DNA of 64,000 bases. It comes from Parasulfitobacter algicola (GTDB taxonomy: Bacteria; Pseudomonadota; Alphaproteobacteria; Rhodobacterales; Rhodobacteraceae). This document shows, in pieces, positions 9,640 through 19,406 of this stretch. The DNA lies in assembly GCF_013315265.1 (NCBI RefSeq), contig NZ_JABUFE010000001.1, positions 407,001-471,000 of the forward strand. The letters run 5' to 3'. The stretch's first letter is position 1; every line of letters starts with the position of its first letter. The position numbers were made by a program, and so were the translations under genes. The notes below the pieces were generated by a model. The model did no database searches, had not been told where the DNA came from, and worked only from the letters and a program-made list of their open reading frames with translations.

Positions 9640-10536
9640 TTATTCCGCTGCAGATAGTTTCCGACAAAAGTCATCCAGTTGTTCAAGTGATTTGTATTTA
9701 ATTGTGATAGACCCGGTTTCGTGCCCATCTTTATGATCAATAGACACCCGCATACCAAGCTGCGCGCTAAGATCACCTTCTAATGCGCGCGTATCCGCGT
9801 CTTTATTTGGTGCAGTAACTGCTTTTTTCTCAAGCTTTTTGATAACAGTTTTCGCAAGTTTTTCAGTCTCGCGTACTGATAACTGTTTGTCGACAACCAG
9901 CTTGGCAAGGGTACTTGGATCTTCCGACGTGATCAGAGCACGCGCGTGACCTGCCGATAATTTACCAGAACGCAATAATTCTTGAACGTCTTCCGGCAGC
10001 TGTAAAAGACGCAGTAAATTGGCGATATAACTGCGGCTTTTACCCATAGCTTCGGCTAATTTTTCCTGTGTATGACCAAAACGATCCATAAGCTGGCGAT
10101 AACCCAAAGCTTCTTCCAATGCATTCAGATCTGCACGTTGAATATTTTCAATAATCGCAACTTCCAGAACTTCAATATCTGTAAGATTACGAACAATAAC
10201 AGGCACTTCATGCAACTTAGCCATTTGTGCAGCGCGCCAGCGTCGTTCACCCGCAATAATTTGGTAATAGCCGGGTTTCGTCTTTTCTTCGCGTACAATC
10301 AAAGGTTGTATGATGCCCCTTTGACCAATTGAATCCGCTAATTCCTGAAGATGATCACTGTCAAAACTACGGCGCGGCTGATCGGGGTTGGCCGCGATAT
10401 TTTCAATTGGGATCATCTGATCAAATGACTTTGACCCCGAGGTTTTATCAGACGTCTCGTCTTGTGAGATATCTGCCATAAGTGCTGATAGCCCACGTCC
10501 TAGACCACGTGATTTACCTTTTTTAGTCGTCGCCAT
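9640..10536 (-). CDS. parB: Chromosome partitioning protein ParB
   Basis: ParB is a CTP-dependent DNA clamp that loads at parS and drives origin segregation with ParA. The 298-residue protein starts with a basic tail containing the ParA-interacting RGLGRGLSALMAD stretch. The CTP-binding motif GERRWRA is at residues 96-102, ENIQR at 130-134, and the parS-recognition helix-turn-helix at about 156-175 (TQEKLAEAMGKSRSYIANLL). The C-terminal dimerisation domain ends in DDFCRKLS. I chose the ATG at 10536, 4 bp after the parA stop and behind AAGG/AGGA, over an in-frame codon at 10557 inside parA. Two parS sites lie in the same operon. Confidence 0.97.
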   Translation of the reverse strand: MATTKKGKSRGLGRGLSALMADISQDETSDKTSGSKSFDQMIPIENIAANPDQPRRSFDSDHLQELADSIGQRGIIQPLIVREEKTKPGYYQIIAGERRWRAAQMAKLHEVPVIVRNLTDIEVLEVAIIENIQRADLNALEEALGYRQLMDRFGHTQEKLAEAMGKSRSYIANLLRLLQLPEDVQELLRSGKLSAGHARALITSEDPSTLAKLVVDKQLSVRETEKLAKTVIKKLEKKAVTAPNKDADTRALEGDLSAQLGMRVSIDHKDGHETGSITIKYKSLEQLDDFCRKLSAAE

Positions 10537-10540
10537 CGTT

Positions 10541-11356
10541 TTATCCTGCCTTCGCAATCTCGGGCTGTCTTTTCATAAGCTCTTGGGCTAGTGCGCGATA
10601 TGCTTTACTACCCCTAGATGTTGTATCATATTCAATGACTGGTAGTGCGTAAGAGGGTGCTTCACTGATCCGAACATTTCTGGGAATAACAGTATCAAAG
10701 ACCAAATCACCCAAGTTTGTCCGCGCATCCGCCTCAACCTGTTGAGCAAGGTTATTACGTCCATCATACATCGTCAGAATAATACCTTCGATCCGAAGGT
10801 TTGCATTTGCTGTCTGACGTACTTCTCTGATCGTCAGCATAAGTTGGGACACACCTTCCAACGCATAAAATTCGCTTTGCAGCGGCACCAATACGGAATG
10901 GGCTGCAACCATAGCATTCACAGTCAAAAGGTTTAAAGATGGCGGGCAATCAATTAGAATATAATCCAGCGCATATTTTTCGATTGCAGGTTGACGCAAA
11001 GCATCGTGCAGCAAAAAACTGCGTTTTTCATTGGAAATAAGCTCAATATCCGCTGAACTTAGATCTGTAGTGGCTGGAATTATGAAAACACCGTCAACCT
11101 CTGTCGGCTGTACAGCCTCTTCCAGCGTCGCTTCTTCTAATAGTAAATCGTATGCTGTTACCACACGACTGCCACGTTCAATCCCAAGACCTGTTGATGC
11201 ATTACCCTGTGGATCAAGATCCACTAGCAAAACGTTGTATCCCTCTTCTGCAAGCGCCGCGCTGAGATTTATAGCTGTGGTCGTCTTTCCCACACCGCCT
11301 TTTTGGTTTGCTATAGCAATGATTTTTGGCGTGGCCAAAGTATTCAGGTCAGACAC
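10541..11356 (-). CDS. parA: Chromosome partitioning ATPase ParA
   Basis: ParA is a deviant Walker ATPase whose nucleoid-bound gradient moves ParB-parS complexes. The 271-residue product has the deviant Walker A KGGVGKTT at residues 19-26, the A' motif LLVDLDPQGNASTGLG and the Walker B region YILIDCPPSLNLLTVNAM. It lacks the N-terminal DNA-binding domain of plasmid type Ia ParA proteins, which fits a chromosomal Soj-type ParA. The gene overlaps the rsmG 3' end by 8 bases and is followed closely by parB. Confidence 0.97.
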   Translation of the reverse strand: MSDLNTLATPKIIAIANQKGGVGKTTTAINLSAALAEEGYNVLLVDLDPQGNASTGLGIERGSRVVTAYDLLLEEATLEEAVQPTEVDGVFIIPATTDLSSADIELISNEKRSFLLHDALRQPAIEKYALDYILIDCPPSLNLLTVNAMVAAHSVLVPLQSEFYALEGVSQLMLTIREVRQTANANLRIEGIILTMYDGRNNLAQQVEADARTNLGDLVFDTVIPRNVRISEAPSYALPVIEYDTTSRGSKAYRALAQELMKRQPEIAKAG

Positions 11357-11972
11357 GGGATAAAGCTCCGATTTTCAGAATTGTCGCATCGGTACTTGTC
11401 ATACTTGGCTTTACTTCCAAATCAAAGCGCCAGTTTTTTTTGGCGGCCGTTATCTCGTCCTGATAAGAATTTCCCTTTGGAAGTAAGGCTATTCCATCTG
11501 CATTAAGATGCCGATAGACAAATGAAAGAAGTCTATCCAATGGTGCCAATGCCCGTGCGGTGATTAAATTTGCCTTCAGATCAGGTATTTCTTCGATTCG
11601 TTCTGCGATAACTTTGACTTCTACCTCCAGCTCGCGACTTACCGTTCGTAAAAACTCTGCTTTTCTTTTGTCAGATTCAACCAGAATTGTTTCTGTACTA
11701 GGCGATTGTTCTGAAAAAATAATCGCAAGCACCATGCCAGGAAACCCACCTCCGCTTCCTAGATCACTATATTTATTGGTACTAGCATCAACATAGTCTA
11801 CAAGTTGTAGCGCATCCAATATATGGCGGTTCCACATGCTGTTAAGTGTATTCTTTGATACAAGGTTAATATGTGGATTCCATTTTTTAGTTAAATCCTC
11901 ATAAATTTTGAGTTTGTCGAATGTTTCACGTGAAACATTAAAGCGCTCAACAGTCGAAAAATTATTGCTCAT
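11349..11972 (-). CDS. rsmG: 16S rRNA (guanine527-N7)-methyltransferase RsmG
   Basis: RsmG (formerly GidB) methylates G527 of 16S rRNA using S-adenosylmethionine. The 207-residue protein has the class I methyltransferase motif [17 protein letters not shown] near residues 68-84 and [15 protein letters not shown], with [15 protein letters not shown] as the later conserved block. Its N-terminal coding sequence contains a full parS site, read as NVSRETF. The ATG overlaps the mnmG stop by 4 bases, typical of the conserved mnmG-rsmG-parA-parB cluster near alphaproteobacterial origins. Confidence 0.97.
   Translation of the reverse strand: MSNNFSTVERFNVSRETFDKLKIYEDLTKKWNPHINLVSKNTLNSMWNRHILDALQLVDYVDASTNKYSDLGSGGGFPGMVLAIIFSEQSPSTETILVESDKRKAEFLRTVSRELEVEVKVIAERIEEIPDLKANLITARALAPLDRLLSFVYRHLNADGIALLPKGNSYQDEITAAKKNWRFDLEVKPSMTSTDATILKIGALSRV
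11922..11937. promoter_or_regulatory. parS: parS site 1 (inside rsmG)
   Basis: A perfect 16-bp palindrome, TGTTTCACGTGAAACA, identical to the consensus ParB-binding parS site. It lies in the 5' coding part of rsmG about 0.6 kb upstream of parA, and codes for part of NVSRETF. Confidence 0.95.
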
Positions 11973-13840
11973 GCTGATTTTTGGCGCGTTGTTTTTCTTA
12001 TAATCGCTAATATCAACGTGAGAGCGGCTGGGGTCATCCCATCAATACGCGCTGCATGCGAAAGCGTTTCAGGTCTTGTTTTAGTAAGCTTTGATCTAAG
12101 CTCGTTCGAAAGACCCTGAATTTGTAAAAAATCAAAATCTTCAGGAATTTTAATTGCCTCATCCTTACGCAGGGCTTCAGCATCTTTTTTTTGTCTTTCA
12201 ATATAATTGACATACAAAGCATCACGAGCGATCTGCGTACGAATATCCGGTTGTATCGCACTTGATTCAGGAAGAAGGTCAGCAATCACATCAAAGTCTA
12301 TATCTGGAAAAGAAAGCAATTCAAAAGCTGTTCGCTTAGACCCGTCTTGGTTTATTTTATAACCCAGATCCATAATTTGTTTGGGTGTAAATAACCGAGA
12401 TTTAAGCATTGCTATACCGCTATGCAAACTAGCCATTTTATTATCAAATTCTTTTTTACGCCTATCAGACACACACCCTAAGGCAATTCCTGTTGGCGTA
12501 AGTCTTTGATCAGCATTATCAGCACGCAAAGATAATCTGAATTCAGCGCGCGATGTAAACATACGATAGGGCTCGGTGACCCCGCGAGTAATGAGATCAT
12601 CGATCATGACACCAATGTATGAATCAGAACGGCTGAATTCTATTTTATCTTTATCCATACTACTTAATGCCGCATTCAGACCGGCAACAAGCCCTTGGGC
12701 CGCTGCCTCCTCATAACCGGTTGTACCGTTGATCTGCCCTGCTAAATAAAGATTTTTAATATCTTTCAGCTCTAAAGTCGTTGCTAACACTCTTGGATCA
12801 ACAAAATCATATTCGATTGCATATCCAGGTTGCTGTATTTCGACTTTTTCCAAGCCTTTGATAGTTTGAACATATTTCAATTGTAGATCAACTGGTAAAG
12901 AAGTGGATATACCATTTGGATATATAGTGCTAACGTCTAGTCCTTCAGGTTCCAGAAAAATCTGATGAGAAGACTTATCAGCAAAACGAACAACTTTATC
13001 TTCGATCGACGGACAATACCGGGGGCCTATACCTTCGATATGGCCACCATACATAGCAGATAGATCAAGATTATTTCTGATAATATCATGCGTTTTTTCA
13101 TTCGTATGTGTGATACCACAACTAATTTGCTTTGCAGTCGGTGCATACGACAGGAATGAAAATAATACGGGATCACCATCACCAGGCTGCATTTCCAAAT
13201 CAGACCAGTCAATTGTACTGCCATCCAAACGCGGCGGCGTTCCGGTTTTAAGCCTTCCTAATGGTAAGTCGAAATTATCAATCCTTTGAGCTAACCGAAT
13301 AGATGGGTTATCGCCCATACGACCACCAGAATATGATACATCACCAATATGAATCACGCCGCGTAAGAATGTACCGGTCGTCAGAATGGTTTTAGATGCT
13401 CTAATTTCTGAACCATCTGCCAGCGCTATACCGTTGACCTTATCGGCGTTAACTAAAAAATCTGCCACTTCCCCTTCGAGAACTGTCAGATTCTTTTGGG
13501 TTTTAAATCTGTCCTGCATCGCAGTTTGATATAGTTTACGGTCAGCCTGGGTGCGCGGCCCCTGTACTGCAGGACCCTTTCGTCTGTTAAGCAAACGAAA
13601 TTGAATACCAGCCAGATCTGCAACACACCCCATCACACCGTCCATGGCATCGATTTCACGAACCAAATGGCCTTTACCAAGACCCCCTATGGCTGGATTG
13701 CAGGACATCACGCCCAGATCGGTTTTCTTCATCGTCACAAGAAGCGTTTCAGCACCAACACGCGCAGATGCATGTGCAGCTTCACATCCCGCATGACCAC
13801 CACCAATAACGATGACATCGTAATGTTTCACGTGAAACAC
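11969..13840 (-). CDS. mnmG: tRNA uridine-5-carboxymethylaminomethyl modification enzyme MnmG
   Basis: MnmG (GidA) works with MnmE to install cmnm5 groups on U34 of tRNAs, using FAD and methylene-tetrahydrofolate. The 623-residue product opens with a Rossmann FAD motif, [11 protein letters not shown], from residue 12, and includes [23 protein letters not shown]-type sequence (here with AMDG), [11 protein letters not shown] and [19 protein letters not shown]. The start is a GTG at 13840 giving MFHVKHYDV; this odd N-terminus exists because a parS site overlaps the first codons. It overlaps rsmG by 4 bases and sits 3 bp after mnmE. Confidence 0.96.
   Translation of the reverse strand: MFHVKHYDVIVIGGGHAGCEAAHASARVGAETLLVTMKKTDLGVMSCNPAIGGLGKGHLVREIDAMDGVMGCVADLAGIQFRLLNRRKGPAVQGPRTQADRKLYQTAMQDRFKTQKNLTVLEGEVADFLVNADKVNGIALADGSEIRASKTILTTGTFLRGVIHIGDVSYSGGRMGDNPSIRLAQRIDNFDLPLGRLKTGTPPRLDGSTIDWSDLEMQPGDGDPVLFSFLSYAPTAKQISCGITHTNEKTHDIIRNNLDLSAMYGGHIEGIGPRYCPSIEDKVVRFADKSSHQIFLEPEGLDVSTIYPNGISTSLPVDLQLKYVQTIKGLEKVEIQQPGYAIEYDFVDPRVLATTLELKDIKNLYLAGQINGTTGYEEAAAQGLVAGLNAALSSMDKDKIEFSRSDSYIGVMIDDLITRGVTEPYRMFTSRAEFRLSLRADNADQRLTPTGIALGCVSDRRKKEFDNKMASLHSGIAMLKSRLFTPKQIMDLGYKINQDGSKRTAFELLSFPDIDFDVIADLLPESSAIQPDIRTQIARDALYVNYIERQKKDAEALRKDEAIKIPEDFDFLQIQGLSNELRSKLTKTRPETLSHAARIDGMTPAALTLILAIIRKTTRQKSA
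13824..13839. promoter_or_regulatory. parS: parS site 2 (mnmG start)
   Basis: A second perfect 16-bp parS palindrome, identical to the one in rsmG, about 1.9 kb away. It begins one base after the first base of the mnmG GTG start codon on the minus strand and encodes FHVKH. Confidence 0.95.
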
Positions 13841-13843
13841 TCC

Positions 13844-15136
13844 TTATTTTCCCAAGCAAAAGGAAGAAAACACTTCATCAAGAACGTCTTCTACATCAAC
13901 GAGCCCAATAATTGAAGCGATAGACTGAGTTGCTACCCGTAATTCTTCAGCAGCGATATCCGTAAACTCAGCACCTTTTTGAACTAGATCTTCAACATGC
14001 AGTAATGCCTTGAATGCGTCCTGCATGGCAATCTGGTGTCGAACACGAATAGCAGATCCGGCAAAGGAAGCGCGCTTTTCCAAAATGTCCGTTATAGTAT
14101 CAATTAAACGATTAAGACCTTTACCTGTTTTACCAGATATAGATTGGTCAGATTGATCAGTCAGATCACCCTTACCAATCAAGACAATGTCATCGTCATC
14201 TTTCTGTATACCCAGATCATCCTGCAAATTTTCAATTAGAAAAACACGAAGATCAGCTGCAAATGCTCTTTGTTTGGCACGTTCGATACCCATACCTTCG
14301 ACAATATCATCTGTCTCACGCAGACCAGCCGTATCGATAATTGTGATCGGCAGACCCTTTAGATCCATTCTGACTTCAACAACATCCCGTGTTGTACCGG
14401 GTATATGTGACGTGATCGCAGCATCCCGCTTTGCCAAAGCGTTCAAAAGCGTCGATTTACCAATATTCGGCGGTCCTATGATCGCAACTTCAAACCCGGT
14501 TCGAATGCGTTCAGCTGCAGAAAATCCTTTGATTTCACTTTCTAGCGCCGCGTTCACTTTTTTAACAAGCGAAAGTACTTCTGGTGTAACATCGACAGGT
14601 ACATCTTCATCCACAAAATCAATCGTAACTTGAAGAAGCGCCGCAGCGCGGATTAAAGCAGATCGCCATTCATTTGCTTTTTTACCAAGATCACCTGAAA
14701 AAACACGCAAAGCTTGCTTTCGCTGTGCTTCGGTTTCTGCATCAATCAGATCCGCTAAACCTTCCACTTGGGAAATGTCTAACATTTCGTTTTCTAATGC
14801 CCTACGTGTAAATTCGCCTGGCTCGGCAATGCGAAAATCTTCGATATTTGACAACGTATCAAGAACAGCATGTTGAACAGCAATACTGCCATGTAAATGC
14901 AGTTCAACCGTCGGTTCACCCGTGAAACTTGCCTTTTCAGAAAATGCAAGTATTACGACTTGATCTATTATATTTCCTTTTAAATCAAATAGTTGTCTTA
15001 AACTTGATTGACGGATTTTTGGGAAATTACCTTTGATAAGCTGCGATACACCATTAAACGCATTCTGACCCGAAATGCGCACAATAGAAACACCAGCTTT
15101 TCCTCTGGCTGTTGCGACAGCGAAAATTGTATCCAT
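13844..15136 (-). CDS. mnmE: tRNA modification GTPase MnmE
   Basis: MnmE is the GTPase partner of MnmG. The 430-residue protein has an N-terminal folate-binding domain (residues 1-115, TIFAVATARGKAGVSIVRISG), a helical domain, and an inserted G domain with P-loop GPPNIGKST near 220-228 and DTAGLRET near 266. It ends in the catalytic cysteine motif, here CLGK with Cys427, where the usual form is C(I/L/V)GK. It lies between rho and mnmG, with a gap of only 3 bp to mnmG. Confidence 0.96.
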   Translation of the reverse strand: MDTIFAVATARGKAGVSIVRISGQNAFNGVSQLIKGNFPKIRQSSLRQLFDLKGNIIDQVVILAFSEKASFTGEPTVELHLHGSIAVQHAVLDTLSNIEDFRIAEPGEFTRRALENEMLDISQVEGLADLIDAETEAQRKQALRVFSGDLGKKANEWRSALIRAAALLQVTIDFVDEDVPVDVTPEVLSLVKKVNAALESEIKGFSAAERIRTGFEVAIIGPPNIGKSTLLNALAKRDAAITSHIPGTTRDVVEVRMDLKGLPITIIDTAGLRETDDIVEGMGIERAKQRAFAADLRVFLIENLQDDLGIQKDDDDIVLIGKGDLTDQSDQSISGKTGKGLNRLIDTITDILEKRASFAGSAIRVRHQIAMQDAFKALLHVEDLVQKGAEFTDIAAEELRVATQSIASIIGLVDVEDVLDEVFSSFCLGK

Positions 15137-15163
15137 GAACGCCCCCCATTCAGGGCAATGACA

Positions 15164-16435
15164 TCAGGTATTCATTGAATCGAAAAATTCCGAATTTGTC
15201 TTTGTTTGCTTCAACTTCGATAGCAAAAATTCGATCGCGTCGGTTGTACCCATTGGGTTCAGAATACGGCGCAGAACATATGTTTTCTGCAGATCAATCT
15301 TATCAACCAACAGATCTTCTTTCCGTGTACCGGATTTCAAAATATCCATCGCCGGGAAAACACGTTTGTCAGCCACTTTTCGATCCAGAACGATTTCAGA
15401 GTTACCGGTCCCTTTGAACTCTTCAAAGATCACTTCATCCATGCGCGATCCGGTATCGACCAGAGCAGTCGCAATAATCGTCAGTGATCCGCCTTCTTCA
15501 ATGTTCCGCGCAGCACCGAAAAAACGTTTAGGACGTTGTAGTGCATTGGCGTCAACACCGCCGGTCAAAACTTTACCTGAAGATGGCACAACGGTGTTAA
15601 ACGCACGACCAAGACGTGTGATCGAATCCAGCAAAATCACGACATCTCGCTTATGTTCAACCAGACGTTTTGCTTTTTCGATCACCATTTCCGACACCGC
15701 CACGTGACGTGTTGCCGGTTCATCAAAAGTGGATGATATAACTTCGCCCTTCACCGATCTTTGCATATCAGTAACTTCTTCCGGCCGTTCATCAATAAGA
15801 AGAACAATCAGATAGCATTCCGGGTGGTTCTTTTCGATCGAGTACGCAATATTTTGTAAAAGGACCGTCTTACCTGTCCGCGGTGGGGCGACAATCAAAG
15901 ATCGCTGACCTTTCCCGATCGGTGCGACAAGATCAATCACCCGTGCAGACCGGTCTTTAATTGTTGGATCTTCGACTTCCATCGTCATACGTTCATCAGG
16001 ATATAGCGGTGTCAGGTTATCAAATGCCACCTTGTGACGCGCTTTTTCAGGTTCTTCAAAATTGATCTTCTCAACTTTGGTCATTCCGAAATAGCGTTCA
16101 TTTTCGCCTGGTGCACGGATCACACCATCGATGGTATCACCGGTACGCAAAGCAAACTGACGGATCATATCAGGTGAAACATAGATATCGTCTGGACCAG
16201 GCAGGTAGTTTGCCTCAGGTGATCTTAGAAATCCAAATCCATCCTGCAAAACCTCAAGAACACCATCGCCAGAAATTTCCCAGCCTTCTTCCGCGCGTTC
16301 TTTAAGGATCGAAAACATCATATCGCCCTTACGCATGGTCGATGCATTTTCGATCTCAAGCTCTTCTGCCATAGATAAAAGATCTTTAGGACTTTTTGCC
16401 TTTAGATCAGCAAGGTTAACGCGGTCTTGGGTCAT
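15164..16435 (-). CDS. rho: Transcription termination factor Rho
   Basis: Rho is the hexameric RNA helicase that terminates untranslated transcripts. The 423-residue product has the N-terminal helical domain ([18 protein letters not shown]), the cold-shock-like primary RNA site ([26 protein letters not shown]) and the P-loop APPRTGKT near residue 183. It also has the family block [23 protein letters not shown]. Length matches the alphaproteobacterial form without the long acidic insertions of some actinobacterial Rho proteins. It lies between mnmE and hemJ in the conserved origin-flanking order. Confidence 0.97.
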   Translation of the reverse strand: MTQDRVNLADLKAKSPKDLLSMAEELEIENASTMRKGDMMFSILKERAEEGWEISGDGVLEVLQDGFGFLRSPEANYLPGPDDIYVSPDMIRQFALRTGDTIDGVIRAPGENERYFGMTKVEKINFEEPEKARHKVAFDNLTPLYPDERMTMEVEDPTIKDRSARVIDLVAPIGKGQRSLIVAPPRTGKTVLLQNIAYSIEKNHPECYLIVLLIDERPEEVTDMQRSVKGEVISSTFDEPATRHVAVSEMVIEKAKRLVEHKRDVVILLDSITRLGRAFNTVVPSSGKVLTGGVDANALQRPKRFFGAARNIEEGGSLTIIATALVDTGSRMDEVIFEEFKGTGNSEIVLDRKVADKRVFPAMDILKSGTRKEDLLVDKIDLQKTYVLRRILNPMGTTDAIEFLLSKLKQTKTNSEFFDSMNT

Positions 16436-16544
16436 ATGATAATTCCTGGATCAGCCCGAAGGTGATCATCATTTCGATATCTGAAAATGCTTTGCCAGAA
16501 CTGGCAGCTGCGCGCATATAGTTTGGTTCACAGACAAGAGTCAA

Positions 16545-16997
16545 TCAAAACGGTCTGACAATCACAGAAATCACAATCAGAACCATCAAAAGCGTGGGAA
16601 CTTCATTCATTACCCGATATTGGCGCCCTGTCAGTGTGTTTTCACCAGCGATAAAATCCTTGCGCCTGCGCCCAAGCCAATGGTGAAACCAAGTCATGCC
16701 GATAATGCCTGCAATTTTTGTATAAGGCCACACAGCTGACCAGTCGACAACGCCTGGAATTGAAACAAGCAATAATCCGAATACCCACGTTGAAATCATC
16801 GCTGGATTCATGATGACACGATAAAGTTTCAACTCCATCGTTTCAAAAAGAGATTTATGATCACCAAGACGATCTGCTTCTTCGACATGATAGACAAACA
16901 ATCGTGGCAAATAAAATATACCTGCCATCCATGCAATGACTGACATAATGTGCAACGCCTTTATCCAAAGATATAAGTCTGAAAGTAAATCTAACAT
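16545..16997 (-). CDS. hemJ: Protoporphyrinogen IX oxidase HemJ (CopD-like membrane protein)
   Basis: HemJ is the membrane-bound, quinone-linked oxidase that converts protoporphyrinogen IX to protoporphyrin IX in many proteobacteria lacking HemG or HemY. The 150-residue product has four hydrophobic segments. Conserved features are KALHIMSVIAWMAGIFYLPRLFVYH near the N-terminus, with the histidines proposed to bind heme, and the central WFHHWLGRRRKDFI. The ATG at 16997 has AAGGA five bases upstream. The gene points away from the origin gap. Neighbouring rho supports the assignment. Confidence 0.9.
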   Translation of the reverse strand: MLDLLSDLYLWIKALHIMSVIAWMAGIFYLPRLFVYHVEEADRLGDHKSLFETMELKLYRVIMNPAMISTWVFGLLLVSIPGVVDWSAVWPYTKIAGIIGMTWFHHWLGRRRKDFIAGENTLTGRQYRVMNEVPTLLMVLIVISVIVRPF

Positions 16998-17079
16998 CGG
17001 TTTCCTTCTTCGCTGTATTACTTACTTAATAAATAAAGATATTTAAAAGAGATGATGTTGTTTTAGAGCATATATTTTT

Positions 17080-17088
17080 TGTGGATTA
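17080..17088 (-). promoter_or_regulatory. DnaA box, one mismatch
   Basis: TGTGGATTA on the plus strand, one mismatch from the consensus TTATCCACA read on the minus strand. It lies in the putative origin gap. Confidence 0.6.
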
Positions 17089-17200
17089 TTGAGTTATGGC
17101 CAAGTTTTCCAATATAAGGATAAATGGGGATACAACTTAAAAGAGATTGCCTTATTTTCTATAAAATCTTTTGTATATAATGCTTTACCTAGTTTTTCTT

Positions 17201-17209
17201 TGTGGATAA
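17201..17209 (-). promoter_or_regulatory. DnaA box, perfect
   Basis: TGTGGATAA on the plus strand, an exact match to the consensus DnaA box TTATCCACA on the minus strand. A weaker copy, GCTGGATAA, follows at 17213-17221 in the same orientation 12 bp away, about one helical turn. Confidence 0.8.
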
Positions 17210-17346
17210 CTTGCTGGATAATTTAAAAATATGATTGAATAGAAAAAGTTATCAACGCCAATTACTTATCCCTATTCAGAACGTACAATTCATATATGAA
17301 ATTCCATTTTATCCCTCGGCTGCATGTAAAACTATTGATTTGTCAC

Positions 17347-17355
17347 TTATCCCCA
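17347..17355 (+). promoter_or_regulatory. DnaA box, one mismatch
   Basis: TTATCCCCA on the plus strand, one mismatch from TTATCCACA. It is the box nearest to maf. Confidence 0.6.
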
Positions 17356-17401
17356 GAATTATAACTTTATTTTCCCGGCTGTTTTCCTCAGAAGTATGGA
17401 C

Positions 17402-18001
17402 ATGACAAAACAAGTTGTTTTGGCCTCTGGCTCGACTATCAGACAGACATTGCTTCGCAATGCAGGTTTGCCGTTTACAGTTGTTCGCCCAACTGTGGAT
17501 GAAGAAATGATTAAGGCATCTCTTTTGGCTGAAGGTGCGACATGTCATGATATTGCTGATGCACTTGCCGAGATGAAAGCGCGACGTGTATCCGAAAAAC
17601 AGGCTAATGCTTATGTTTTGGGATGCGACCAAGTTCTTGAATTTGATGGGCAGCTTTATTCTAAAGCCAAAGATAAGCAAAACTTGATCAGTCAACTGAC
17701 GCAGCTTCAAGGCAAAGCCCATACACTTTATTCCGCTGCAGTAATCTATGATGGCAGTCAACCAGTATGGCGATATGTTGGCAAAACAAAACTGCAAATG
17801 CGTGTTTTGTCGAAAGAGTTTTTGGTGGATTACGTTGATCGAAATTGGTCTTTGGTGTCTGAAAGTGTCGGTGGATATAAGATCGAGGATGAAGGTATTC
17901 GATTGTTTTCACGCATTGAAGGTGATTATTTTAATATCCTCGGCTTGCCTCTTACCCAGATTTTGACATTCTTCATAACAAACAAGGTTCTTGCGTCATG
18001 A
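17402..18001 (+). CDS. maf: Maf family nucleotide pyrophosphatase
   Basis: Maf proteins hydrolyse non-canonical or modified nucleoside triphosphates and were first linked to septum inhibition. The 199-residue product shows the family start VVLASGSTIRQTLL, the basic and acidic active-site residues, LGCDQVLEFDG and the C-terminal DYFNILGLPLTQ. The ATG at 17402 is preceded by AGAAG at a sensible distance; another in-frame ATG lies at 17396. It is the first gene to the right of the origin and overlaps aroE by 4 bases (ATGA), opening the maf-aroE-coaE-dnaQ operon. Confidence 0.93.
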   Translation: MTKQVVLASGSTIRQTLLRNAGLPFTVVRPTVDEEMIKASLLAEGATCHDIADALAEMKARRVSEKQANAYVLGCDQVLEFDGQLYSKAKDKQNLISQLTQLQGKAHTLYSAAVIYDGSQPVWRYVGKTKLQMRVLSKEFLVDYVDRNWSLVSESVGGYKIEDEGIRLFSRIEGDYFNILGLPLTQILTFFITNKVLAS

Positions 18002-18816
18002 CCAGATTGGCCGCAGTTCTTGGATCACCGATTGGGCACAGTAAATCTCCAAAACTGCATGGATATTGGCTGCGTAAATATAATATTGATGGTCATTATG
18101 TACCACTGCATGTTGATCCGGAAAACCTTGAAAATATGTTGAATATATTACCTCAGATCGGATTTCAGGGCGTTAATATAACAATCCCGCATAAAGAAAG
18201 CGTTTTGAAATTTTCTGATGAAATAACGCAAAGCGCCAAAGCAATTGGGGCTGCGAACACGCTGACATTTCAGAACGGTAAAATAAAAGCTGATAATACA
18301 GATGGGTATGGCTTTATTCAGAATATCCATCAAATGGCACCTGATTGGAATTTTGCAGGAAATATAGCATTGGTTCTGGGTGCAGGGGGCGCTGCCCGCG
18401 CTGTGATTTGGTCGCTTTTGCAATCTGGTGTGGATAACATCATACTGTCCAACCGAACCCAAAGTCGTGCTGAAGATCTGCAAAACCTTTTTGGATCTAA
18501 AATTATTGTAGCTGAGTGGTCAAATATTGAAAAATACGTGGATCAAATTGATCTTCTTGTGAATACGACATCGCTTGGAATGATCGGGCAACCTGATTTG
18601 AAATTTGATCTGCAAAAGATAAATCAAAACGTCTTGGTGACAGACATCATTTATACGCCTTTACAGACGCAATTATTGAAAGACGCCAAAAATCGCGGTT
18701 GTATAACAGTCGATGGATTGGGTATGTTGTTGCATCAGGCTGCACCAGGATTTGAAGCGTGGTTCGGCCAACGCCCAACCATTGATAGCGACGTTCGAAC
18801 CCATATTTTGTCATGA
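17998..18816 (+). CDS. aroE: Shikimate dehydrogenase
   Basis: AroE reduces 3-dehydroshikimate to shikimate with NADPH in aromatic amino acid synthesis. The 272-residue enzyme has the shikimate-binding GSPIGHSKSPKLHGYWL at the N-terminus, the catalytic lysine region VNITIPHKESVL, GAANTL, the NADP motif VLGAGGAARAVIW and NRTQSRAEDL. Starts and stops overlap by 4 bases with maf and coaE, so it is translationally coupled on both sides. Confidence 0.97.
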   Translation: MTRLAAVLGSPIGHSKSPKLHGYWLRKYNIDGHYVPLHVDPENLENMLNILPQIGFQGVNITIPHKESVLKFSDEITQSAKAIGAANTLTFQNGKIKADNTDGYGFIQNIHQMAPDWNFAGNIALVLGAGGAARAVIWSLLQSGVDNIILSNRTQSRAEDLQNLFGSKIIVAEWSNIEKYVDQIDLLVNTTSLGMIGQPDLKFDLQKINQNVLVTDIIYTPLQTQLLKDAKNRGCITVDGLGMLLHQAAPGFEAWFGQRPTIDSDVRTHILS

Positions 18817-19406
18817 CCCACATCATTGGCTTGACCGGTTCAATCGGAATGGGAAAATCGACGACAGCTGCGATGTTTGAAAAATCCGGTATTCCGGTTT
18901 GGGATGCCGACAGCACCGTCCATCAGCTTTACGCAAAAGGTGGTGCAGCTGTTGGTCCAATTGGGATCGAATTTCCTGATGCAGTAAAAGATGGCGGTAT
19001 AAATCGCAGCACGTTGAAATCAATCATTCAAAGCGATCCAACTGTGCTGAAACGTATTGAACAGATCGTTCATCCTTTGGTCGCGCAAGAACGTCAGAAG
19101 TTTATACAAGAAACACAGTCGGATATTATCGTCCTGGATATCCCGCTTTTATTTGAAACAGGCGCAGATCAATGGGTGGATACTGTAGTATGCGTTTCTG
19201 TTTCTGCAGATATCCAGCGCAACCGAGTGCTGGAAAGACCTGGAATGACAGCTTCGCAATTGGATATGATCTTATCAAAACAGATGCCAAATGAAGAAAA
19301 GTGTAAACAAGCTGATTTTGTTGTTGAAACAGAAACTTTGAATGCCGCACAGATACAGGTCGATGCAATTATTCAAAAAATAAAAGGGCAAATTGCAAAT
19401 GCGTGA
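18813..19406 (+). CDS. coaE: Dephospho-CoA kinase
   Basis: CoaE catalyses the last step of coenzyme A synthesis, ATP-dependent phosphorylation of dephospho-CoA. The 197-residue protein has the P-loop GLTGSIGMGKST at residues 6-17, WDADSTVHQLYAKGGAAV, the HPLVAQER block and VLDIPLLFETGADQWVD. The 3' end overlaps dnaQ by 8 bases. Confidence 0.97.
   Translation: MTHIIGLTGSIGMGKSTTAAMFEKSGIPVWDADSTVHQLYAKGGAAVGPIGIEFPDAVKDGGINRSTLKSIIQSDPTVLKRIEQIVHPLVAQERQKFIQETQSDIIVLDIPLLFETGADQWVDTVVCVSVSADIQRNRVLERPGMTASQLDMILSKQMPNEEKCKQADFVVETETLNAAQIQVDAIIQKIKGQIANA

Larger units (their letters stand above)
16998..17395. other. oriC: Putative chromosomal replication origin (oriC)
   Basis: A 398-bp gap between the divergent hemJ and maf genes with no plausible gene. 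It is far more AT-rich than its surroundings and contains one perfect DnaA box at 17201-17209 plus near-matches at 17080-17088 (TGTGGATTA), 17347-17355 (TTATCCCCA), 17249-17257, 17266-17274 and 17309-17317. Runs of A and T around 17135-17240 could serve as the unwinding element. parAB and two parS sites lie 3-8 kb away, as expected at an alphaproteobacterial origin. The call is from motif content and context; GC skew was not computed. Confidence 0.85.

Noticed and set aside
14921-14970. GTTCACCCGTGAAACT in mnmE as a third parS
   Set aside because: Mismatches in the centre and ends break the palindrome; the two perfect sites are enough for the call.
17309-17797. 162-residue minus-strand open frame spanning the origin gap and the start of maf
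   Set aside because: It is antisense to maf, has no family resemblance, and crosses the DnaA-box region; maf has clear motifs.
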